A DNA stretch of 64,000 nt from Acidobacteriaceae bacterium (lineage in GTDB: Bacteria > Acidobacteriota > Terriglobia > Terriglobales > Acidobacteriaceae): positions 1 through 64,000 of the forward strand of contig PLHW01000071.1 in the NCBI GenBank assembly GCA_003139095.1, written 5' to 3'. Numbering within the stretch: position 1 is the stretch's first letter; the number at the start of each line of letters is the position of its first letter. Both the position numbers and the translations under genes were made by a program. A model generated the notes under the pieces. It did not search any database. It had not been told where the DNA came from and saw only the letters and a list, made by a program, of their open reading frames with translations. Shown piece by piece: positions 30,657 to 38,131 of this stretch.

Positions 30657-31514
30657 CTAACTTCTCGTCTCTCTCCTTACCTCTTCCGCAATCTCCCCCA
30701 TCTCCCCAACATCCCGCACCGAAATCTCAGTCGCCCGCAGCATCGCCACTCCCGAAGCCACCTCGCCCCGTGCTCGCATCGCTTCTTCGCTGATCACCGC
30801 CGTCATCAGCGCCTCTTCACCCCGTCCCCGCATCCCCGATTGAATCCTCGAATACCGATACGCCATCGTTACCGCCGGCTCTCGGCTCAAATTCAGCGCC
30901 AGCGCGTGAAACATCTTCACCGCGCTCCCCACGCGAAATCCAAAGTCCACCACAAACGGATCGTTCTCTCCTGTAAACTCCCGCATATCCAGGTCGCGCT
31001 TCATCATCTCCAGCACGCCCGCCTCTGCGAACGCGTCTTGCATCCGGCCCACAATCCCCATTCGCCCCATCCGCCGTGTCCGCTCTCCTGCCTGCGCCAC
31101 ACCCGGCATCGGAGCCAAATAATCCCGCTCCAGCACTCGCATCTCCGCCATCGGATCGCTCGCCACCATCGCCTTCACCGGCCCCACATCGAACACCGTC
31201 CCAAATCTTTCTCCCAGCAATTGTGTCAACTCTTCCCGCCCGTGGATGTCCTTCAGTCGCTCCCGAATCTCTCTTTCCAGATGTTCAAAGATCGCAACGT
31301 CCAGATCCGGTGCAAAGCACTTCACCCGCTTCCAGTCCCGCGTCATCCGCAATTCTGCGAACCGGGGTCCACGGTCGGCGCGGTTTTCGCCCACTGGGGT
31401 GGAAGACTCGCCCCCCGGCTCCAGCACCAACACGCCCACGGTCATAAAATCGTCCCGCAAAGCGTGTGGCACCAACCGCAACAATAACAATTCAAGCTGC
31501 CGCGTATTCCCCAT
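30657..31514 (-). CDS. DUF3037-type protein (full length)
   Basis: MGNTRQLELLLLRLVPHALRDDFMTVGVLVLEP...; N-terminal ~130 aa closely matches 31608..32399; adjacent to a HipA-like kinase gene. Confidence 0.7.
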   Translation of the reverse strand: MGNTRQLELLLLRLVPHALRDDFMTVGVLVLEPGGESSTPVGENRADRGPRFAELRMTRDWKRVKCFAPDLDVAIFEHLEREIRERLKDIHGREELTQLLGERFGTVFDVGPVKAMVASDPMAEMRVLERDYLAPMPGVAQAGERTRRMGRMGIVGRMQDAFAEAGVLEMMKRDLDMREFTGENDPFVVDFGFRVGSAVKMFHALALNLSREPAVTMAYRYSRIQSGMRGRGEEALMTAVISEEAMRARGEVASGVAMLRATEISVRDVGEMGEIAEEVRRETRS

Positions 31515-31607
31515 CGCCGATCGCGCCCTGAATCACCTTGCTGCTCTTACGAATACCCCAACTTCTCTGCGCCCAGCTTTCGTCACCGCCCGAGCTTTAC
31601 CTCCTCC

Positions 31608-32399
31608 TCAGTATCTCCGCATCACCCCAATCACCCGTCCCTGGATCTGCACCGATGGCCCCGGCACAACAATCGGCTCCATCTTCGAGTTCGACGGCTG
31701 CAGCCGAACATTATCTCCCTCCCGATAGAACCGCTTCAACGTAGCTTCCGCCGAATCGACCAGCGCCACCACCAGTTCCCCATCCCGCGCCGTCCTCTTT
31801 TTCTCCACCAGTACGTAATCCCCATCCAGAATCGCTTCATCCTGCATCGACTGCCCACGCACTTCCAGCGCATACATCTCTCTCGACGAGTACGCAATGT
31901 CCGCCATCGAAATGGTCTCGTTATTCTGGATCGCCTCGATCGGGCACCCCGCCGCAATCCGACCCACCAGCGGCAACGTAGTCGCCGTGTTCACCACCAT
32001 CCAATCCTTCAACTCCCGTTCCTTCGCAACCGCATTTTTCGGCGCCAGGTACATCGCCGTCAGCACATCCATTTCTCTTGCCGGATCCTCCGTCACCACC
32101 GCTTTCGTCGGCGCCACATCGATGCTCGTCCCGAATTTCTCGCCCACCAGTTGCACCAACTCCTCGCGCCTTTGCAGGCTCCCCAGTCGCGCCCGAATCT
32201 CCTGCTCCACTACCTCAAACCACTCCGTCTCCACGTCCGGCGCCACGCATTGCAGCATCTTCCAGTCGTGTGTCATTCGAACATCGGCGAACCCGCCGTC
32301 ACTCTCCCGCAGCAACAGTCCAACCGTCACGAAATCTTCCCGCAAAACATGCGGCAGAAATCGCAGCAGGTAAAGCTCGAGCTGTCGCCTCTCCGCCAT
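31608..32399 (-). CDS. DUF3037-type N-terminal domain fused to LexA-type (S24) self-cleaving peptidase domain
   Basis: Start MAERRQLELYLLRFLPHVLREDFVTVGLLL; C-terminus LPLVGRIAAGCPIEA (cleavage site), EVRGQSMQDEAI (catalytic Ser), AEATLKRFYREG (catalytic Lys). Confidence 0.9.
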   Translation of the reverse strand: MAERRQLELYLLRFLPHVLREDFVTVGLLLRESDGGFADVRMTHDWKMLQCVAPDVETEWFEVVEQEIRARLGSLQRREELVQLVGEKFGTSIDVAPTKAVVTEDPAREMDVLTAMYLAPKNAVAKERELKDWMVVNTATTLPLVGRIAAGCPIEAIQNNETISMADIAYSSREMYALEVRGQSMQDEAILDGDYVLVEKKRTARDGELVVALVDSAEATLKRFYREGDNVRLQPSNSKMEPIVVPGPSVQIQGRVIGVMRRY

Positions 32400-32516
32400 C
32401 GACTCGTTGCCAGGCCTCAGCCTGCCTCGCCCCTTCGCCTTCCCCTGTGTCCAACTCTGTGGTTCAAAGTTTTTCTCAGTGATCTCCGCGAACTCTCCGG
32501 TTAACAAGGCCCGGCC

Positions 32517-33323
32517 TCACGCCTCCTCCCTCCACTCCGGAAACGGTCTCCGCGGCGACGTCCGAAACGCCTGAATCAACTCCCGCACTATCGCCCGCCT
32601 CTCGATCAGCCTCTGCACCAGCGCTTCCAACTCATCCCAACTTGCCCCATACCACGCCGGTGGTATCTCTCCCGCCACCCGCCAGATCGCGTCCTCCTCC
32701 AATTTCTCAATCCGCGTCAGCCACGGTTCAAACGACCCCCACCCGCTCACCTTCCCATATACCTCATTCCTCGGATATACCCCTCTCAGCGGAAAATCCG
32801 GAAACGTCCACTCCCCCGCATTAAAGCAATATCCCTGATCGATAAACGCCGCCGAATATTTCCTCTCCCGCAGCTTCCGCCAAAACGCCGCCTGCCGCCC
32901 ATCCGCGTTACAGGTCCACTTATCCAGCGCCAAGATCCCCGCAAACGTCTCCAGATTCCGCACCCGGTCCAGCATCTCCGGCGGCAGGTAATCGAACACC
33001 TGCCCCTCCACTGGACTCACCACAAACCGCGATCCAAACTGCAATCCCGCCTCCACCTGGATCGCGTTGCTCCCCAGCACGATCGTCAATTCCGGCGTAT
33101 GCTCCACCAGCCAAATCGAAACATCCACTACCTCCGCCACCGGCACCGGCAGTCCCACCTGCTCCGCCAGTCGCGTCGCCAAAAACTCGTTCGCCAGCAC
33201 CCGCTCATGCTGCGGATTATTCCGAAACTTCACCACATAATAATGACCATCCTCGCAGCGCATCAGATGGCTCTGCGCTCCGCCCCTCATCCTCTTCACG
33301 TGCTGTATCGCAGACGTTGACAT
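32517..33323 (-). CDS. HipA-like kinase
   Basis: GGAQSHLMRCEDGHYYVVKFRNNPQHERVLANEFLATRLAEQVGLPVPVAEVV; LALDKWTCNADGRQAAFWRK and AAFIDQGYCFN as HipA-type catalytic/metal motifs. Confidence 0.85.
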   Translation of the reverse strand: MSTSAIQHVKRMRGGAQSHLMRCEDGHYYVVKFRNNPQHERVLANEFLATRLAEQVGLPVPVAEVVDVSIWLVEHTPELTIVLGSNAIQVEAGLQFGSRFVVSPVEGQVFDYLPPEMLDRVRNLETFAGILALDKWTCNADGRQAAFWRKLRERKYSAAFIDQGYCFNAGEWTFPDFPLRGVYPRNEVYGKVSGWGSFEPWLTRIEKLEEDAIWRVAGEIPPAWYGASWDELEALVQRLIERRAIVRELIQAFRTSPRRPFPEWREEA

Positions 33324-33403
33324 TGCACAATCTAGCTAAGGTTCTCTCGCTCCTGAACAACCAACAACGTCGTCATCCCGAGAGGCTGTGACCTTTTTCT
33401 CGC

Positions 33404-33512
33404 TGTCATCCTGGGCGAAGTGAGGCGAATGCCGAACGGAGTCGAAGGACCCCTGCACCAATTCCACCGTCCGCGTCGCCGCAAGGCATTCCCCCCCGTG
33501 CTCTCCAGGCCG
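33404..33512. repeat. REP-like dispersed element, copy 2
   Basis: tgtcatcctgggcg...gagtcgaaggacccctgcacc...gcaaggcattcccccccgtgctc; a related gtcatcccgag start also occurs at 33372. Confidence 0.65.
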
Positions 33513-33596
33513 CGGGTTCGGATTTTCGCCGCCCTAACTCTGCACTCTATCTCTCAATGGCCCCTCAGCCTGTGACCCCACGCACACTCAATTTGT

Positions 33597-35471
33597 TCAC
33601 TTTCCGGCCGCTCCATCTTCCCACCATTCCTTCCGCCGCCCTTCCTTCCTCGCCGCGAGTGCAATTCCCATCGCCATCACGCAATCGTCATGTGCCCCCG
33701 GAGCCGCTGCCGGCGCCCCGTTCACCTGCCTTACAAATGTCCGGCACTCGTTCCATAGCTTCCAGCTCTGGAATAGCGGCGCCGCCTCCACCAACATCTC
33801 CGCCAGGTTCTCAAGCATCGGCGGACGGCTCTTTGCCGTCGTGTACCACCCCTCCGCTCCGTCTTCCCACGTATACACCGGCTTGTACTTCAGCGTGTCC
33901 ACTAAGTGCACCAGCAACGCGTGCCCATGATTGTTTCTTTCCACCACCGCTACCGCGTCGTTATATTCCTTCCCCAACTTCGCCACCCGGTTCCCCAGCT
34001 CTCTTGGCGTAAAGTGTCCATGTAACTCCGCGCACTGCTGCCCTGACTCCCAGTCGATCACTTCCGCGCACGCGTAATCTCCATTTACTCCCCCGCCCGC
34101 CGGGTCCACTCCCATCGCATAACGCCGTCCCGGTTGCGCCGGCAGCCAGATCGACAAATGCCCGTTTTCCCGCGTCTCGCATGGCGCGCTCGCCCCCGCC
34201 AGCGCCTTCTCAATCACCTCGATCTCGAATGCGCACTCCCCCGACGACCGGAAGCACTGCACCGCATCTTCCGCAAATTCCTGCCCCGCCATTCCCCGCA
34301 ACGCCGACCACTGCTGCCGCCGCCACGCGATCTGCTCGTCCGTCAGCCCGTTCGCCAGCGCCAACTCTATTTCTTCAGGAGTCTTCTCAAACCCGTTCCC
34401 CGGCTCGCTCCTGTAACTCTCCTCAAACCACCATGGAAAAAAGTGCTTCGTGTATCCCGTCTCCTCCGCTTGCTGCCACTCCTCGTAAAACGGTCCCCAA
34501 GCCCCGTTCGCGGTCGATTCCAGCACAATCTCTCCCCCCGGAACCACCGCCGCCCGCAGCGATCCGAGCGCGTCCGCTCCCTCCCGTCCCCACCGCGAAA
34601 CCTCCGTGCAGTGCAGGTTCTGTATCGTCCGTCCCCGCCCCGCATTCTCGTCCGCCGACGCCACCGTGAACTCGCTATCCAGATGCGGAAACACCAGTTC
34701 CCGCGCACTCGAATGCGAAGTCTTCAGCGGACCCTCTTGCAACTCCGACGGCAGGTTATCCCAGAAGCGATGCACGATTCGGAAGATCTCCTCCGCCGCC
34801 AACTGGTCGTGCGCCACCAGCATCGTCAGCGTCCCCTTCCGCGTGATCGTCTGCACAAAAAAACGCGCCGCCAGGTACGACGTCATCCCAATCTGCCGCG
34901 CCTTCAGCACTATGTTTTTCTTCGCGCCCGTCTCCAGGCACACCCGCGAATATTCCCGCTGCACCGCGTTCATCTCGATCGGCGCCGGCTGCCCCACTTT
35001 CGTCCGGATCTTAAGATGCTGCTCAATCCAGTAATCCCGCTCCGTCCGCTCCCAGAATTTGCCGCCTCCGATTTCTCTCCTGCAACCCTGTGCAATCTCA
35101 TCCAGCCGCCCGCCAATCCTAACCAGTTCGTCGATCTGCTTTTCTATGACGCCCCTCGGATTCTTTTTCTCGCCCTGTCCTTCTCCGGCTGCGCTACGAT
35201 TCTGCTCCTCTTGCGCGATTCGGCCTCCACCTTCACTCCGGCTTTCCTCCTCAGGAGTCGCCGGATCATTCCGGCTTTCTCTTCTAGTCGCAGTTTGCTC
35301 GCTTCGATGTTCCGTCCTGGTCGCCGCCGTCTTATTCTCGTTACCTTTTTTCCCCGTCGCCCCCGATTTCGATCCCGCGTTCAACTCCGTGATTACTTCC
35401 CCAGCCTGTCCCGTGGACCCATCCCCAACCCGCCCTAATCCCCCATCTTCAAATGGCATTTCCCGGCCCAA
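33597..35471 (-). CDS. Phage terminase large subunit
   Basis: IVLKARQIGMTSYLAARFFVQT (ATPase), VLESTANGAWGPFYEEW, AMGVDPAGGGVNGDYACAEVIDW (nuclease). Confidence 0.88.
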   Translation of the reverse strand: MGREMPFEDGGLGRVGDGSTGQAGEVITELNAGSKSGATGKKGNENKTAATRTEHRSEQTATRRESRNDPATPEEESRSEGGGRIAQEEQNRSAAGEGQGEKKNPRGVIEKQIDELVRIGGRLDEIAQGCRREIGGGKFWERTERDYWIEQHLKIRTKVGQPAPIEMNAVQREYSRVCLETGAKKNIVLKARQIGMTSYLAARFFVQTITRKGTLTMLVAHDQLAAEEIFRIVHRFWDNLPSELQEGPLKTSHSSARELVFPHLDSEFTVASADENAGRGRTIQNLHCTEVSRWGREGADALGSLRAAVVPGGEIVLESTANGAWGPFYEEWQQAEETGYTKHFFPWWFEESYRSEPGNGFEKTPEEIELALANGLTDEQIAWRRQQWSALRGMAGQEFAEDAVQCFRSSGECAFEIEVIEKALAGASAPCETRENGHLSIWLPAQPGRRYAMGVDPAGGGVNGDYACAEVIDWESGQQCAELHGHFTPRELGNRVAKLGKEYNDAVAVVERNNHGHALLVHLVDTLKYKPVYTWEDGAEGWYTTAKSRPPMLENLAEMLVEAAPLFQSWKLWNECRTFVRQVNGAPAAAPGAHDDCVMAMGIALAARKEGRRKEWWEDGAAGK

Positions 35472-35510
35472 ACTACTCTTTCAAGTTTTCCCCACAACCG
35501 CCGCATACCC

Positions 35511-35620
35511 TGTCATCCTGCGCGCAGCATAATCATCGCGCAGCGATGATTATGCGGAGTCGAAGGACCCCGTACCCGTCAGTGCTCTTCACCAGCCCCG
35601 CAAGGCATTCTCCCCGCACT
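35511..35620. repeat. REP-like dispersed element, copy 3, with perfect 12-bp palindrome
   Basis: tgtcatcctgcgcgcagcataatcatcgc-gca-gcgatgattatgcggagtcgaaggacccc...gcaaggcattctccccgcactg. Confidence 0.65.
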
Positions 35621-35662
35621 GCCGTCCGAACGACCAACGACGAACGACCAACGACCGACTTC

Positions 35663-38098
35663 TCAGTGCACGGCGCTAAAACTCTCGGGCACGTACGCGT
35701 ATGCCCCCATCTCCCAACTGCTCCCGAACGAATTCTGATTAATTCCCATCAGGTCGTACTGATACTCCGCTGGCAAAATCGCTCCTTTGTCCCGCACCGG
35801 AGAATTCGCCGTTGGCCGAAAATCCGCCTCCAACCCAGTCGACGGGCACACATAATACGAACCCGCCACATACCCGCTCGGCACCGCATCGTTCGCCGTG
35901 CATCCCAGTAAGAACTCCACCATCTGCGTGTTTGACTCCAGCGTCGCTCCGCCCTGCACCACTGCATCCATAAAATTCGCCACTTCGTCCGGCCGCAACT
36001 CGTTCACATGCCAGAAGTATCCAATCGGCCGTCCCCATAGCGCGTTCTTGAATAAGTCCTGACTTACCCGGTTCCGCATTTGCTGGTAAGTCAATCCCTG
36101 GTAATTCGGCACTATCCCCTGGCTCAGAATATTCAGCACGTCATATCCCGTCGCCAGCGTCGTATTCGCCCCGCAGCACGGCTTCAGGCTCCCCGTTCCC
36201 CGCACCCCCACATATCCCAATCCCGCCGCAATGTTCTCTGTTACGGGATCTTCATAACTTCCCGGCATCACATACACCCGCGCCGCCGGCAGCCCCGTCA
36301 AATTCAAATTCATCCACGCCTGCGACCAGCTCATCTCCTCTGTCTCCATCTCCGCCTCATTGAAGTCGAGGTTCTGCGCCGCGCTCAGAATGTCTAGGTT
36401 CGCTACATCCGCCAGCGAGATGCTTCGCGCCATGCTTTTCGCGTTCGTATCCATCGTCACCGCATACACCCCGCGCTGCTCCAGCGTGTACAGCATCCCT
36501 CCCAGCGTGTCGAGTCCCGTTTCATGCTGCCCCGGCGGCGCCGGCGTCAGATCCCAGAAGATATCCGCCGCCGGGTCATCCGGACTGGTCGTGACCATCA
36601 TGCACGCCAGCTTTCCCGCCCCGCACACGCTCTGCGAGTGCGAAATCGTCAGGGTCACGCTCGCCGCCAGCAACCCCGTATACTGCAAATTCTCGAACGC
36701 ATGGCAAGGCACCGGAAACGGCCCTCCCAGCCCGCAACTCGCGGCGGGCGGATCGGCATACTCGTGTGAGATCGAATGTGTATTCACATCCCATCCCGCA
36801 TTGATCCATCCCTGCACCTCGCCAATCATTCCCTGCGAGTAACTCCCGCCCGTCACCACTGCGATCGAAAGCGGTACTCCCTTCGCCGCGACCATTGGCA
36901 ACAACGCACTAACATAAGTGTCGCTGTTCAACACCAGTCCCGGGTCGTCATAACTCACCGTCGTATACGCCGGCCATCGCCGCCACTCTCGCACCCACGG
37001 CGCTGTCTCCGCCGGTATATTGTTGCTTCCCGCCGTCGGTCCCGGTGTCCCCGCCGTGTCCACCGTCAGTGCCGTCGCCAGGTTGTTCGCGTATAAGTGG
37101 CAGTAATCGTAATTTACCGCCCCCTGCACGTTGTCCATGATTCCGTAAGCCCGGTTTCCGTAAGCCCGGCAATTCTTGATCTCGAACGCGCACCCTCCGC
37201 TCCCGCATCCGTCAAACCGGTAGCCCGCATAATTCATGTTGGCGTCCGTGTTATACAGATGAATGTCGGTCGGCGTCCCGCTCGGATGGATATAGAACCC
37301 TAGCGGTACAGCCCCATTCTCCACCTCGCTGTCTGACGCAATGTTCGCCAGCCACAAATGATCGCTCGTCCCCAGCGCCGGCGACTGCACCTGCACTCCG
37401 TATGCGTCGAACCAGTCAATCTGTAAATGCTGAATCTCCAGCCACGACTGCCCATTGATATTCAGCAGGCTCTGTCCGCTCAGCACGATCGGCGCAACCG
37501 TCCCATAGTTATCCGCCGGATTTCCTCCTGCGCTGTACACATACAGAATGTAGTTCGTCGCGTCGTACCACCAATCCCGATCCTGCCCCAGCCCCGCCTG
37601 GCTCCCCTGCGCAACGCCCCATACCGTCCCGAACCGCACATAATTCAATTGCGTCGGCGGCTGCGTCAGACAATAAAATCCGCGCCCCCCGCACTGCACC
37701 ACGCTGCTAAGTCCCGTCGTAGTCGAATACAACGTCGCATACCACACGCCCGTCGTTCCCACCTGCGTCCAGAACTGCGGCCCGATCGGCAGATAACCCG
37801 TCAAATGCGGCGGCCGACCGTTCCCGTAACTGTCGATCTTGATCAGCGCCCCGCCCGTCGCCGGATTCGTTCCGCTCGAGGGCGGCGTCAGCGTCTCGTT
37901 CCACGTGCAATCCCGCTTCAGGTTGACCGTGTCCCCCGGCAGAAAGGTCGAGATCCCAACCTCCAGCATCGTTCGCCACGCCGCCTGCGCGCTCGTCCCC
38001 GGATTCCCGTTCGACCCATTGTTGCAATCCACGTAGTAATCCAAGGCACACGCCACCCGCGCCCCTATTAGGAGTAAGAACAACACCTTCTTCATCAT
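35663..38098 (-). CDS. Secreted right-handed beta-helix protein with inserted NodB-like polysaccharide deacetylase region
   Basis: Signal peptide MMKKVLFLLLIGARVACA; beta-helix start DYYVDCNNGSNGNPGTSAQAAWRTM and end SPVRDKGAILPAEYQYDLMG...WEMGAY; middle VSYDDPG and HSISH motifs. Confidence 0.75.
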   Translation of the reverse strand: MMKKVLFLLLIGARVACALDYYVDCNNGSNGNPGTSAQAAWRTMLEVGISTFLPGDTVNLKRDCTWNETLTPPSSGTNPATGGALIKIDSYGNGRPPHLTGYLPIGPQFWTQVGTTGVWYATLYSTTTGLSSVVQCGGRGFYCLTQPPTQLNYVRFGTVWGVAQGSQAGLGQDRDWWYDATNYILYVYSAGGNPADNYGTVAPIVLSGQSLLNINGQSWLEIQHLQIDWFDAYGVQVQSPALGTSDHLWLANIASDSEVENGAVPLGFYIHPSGTPTDIHLYNTDANMNYAGYRFDGCGSGGCAFEIKNCRAYGNRAYGIMDNVQGAVNYDYCHLYANNLATALTVDTAGTPGPTAGSNNIPAETAPWVREWRRWPAYTTVSYDDPGLVLNSDTYVSALLPMVAAKGVPLSIAVVTGGSYSQGMIGEVQGWINAGWDVNTHSISHEYADPPAASCGLGGPFPVPCHAFENLQYTGLLAASVTLTISHSQSVCGAGKLACMMVTTSPDDPAADIFWDLTPAPPGQHETGLDTLGGMLYTLEQRGVYAVTMDTNAKSMARSISLADVANLDILSAAQNLDFNEAEMETEEMSWSQAWMNLNLTGLPAARVYVMPGSYEDPVTENIAAGLGYVGVRGTGSLKPCCGANTTLATGYDVLNILSQGIVPNYQGLTYQQMRNRVSQDLFKNALWGRPIGYFWHVNELRPDEVANFMDAVVQGGATLESNTQMVEFLLGCTANDAVPSGYVAGSYYVCPSTGLEADFRPTANSPVRDKGAILPAEYQYDLMGINQNSFGSSWEMGAYAYVPESFSAVH

Positions 38099-38131
38099 GT
38101 CTGCCTTAGAGTCGGTAGTTGGTTTGGCCCT

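Noticed and set aside
34134-35438. 434-aa plus-strand ORF opposite the terminase
   Set aside because: Arg/Leu/Pro-rich shadow frame of a clear terminase gene; no motif.
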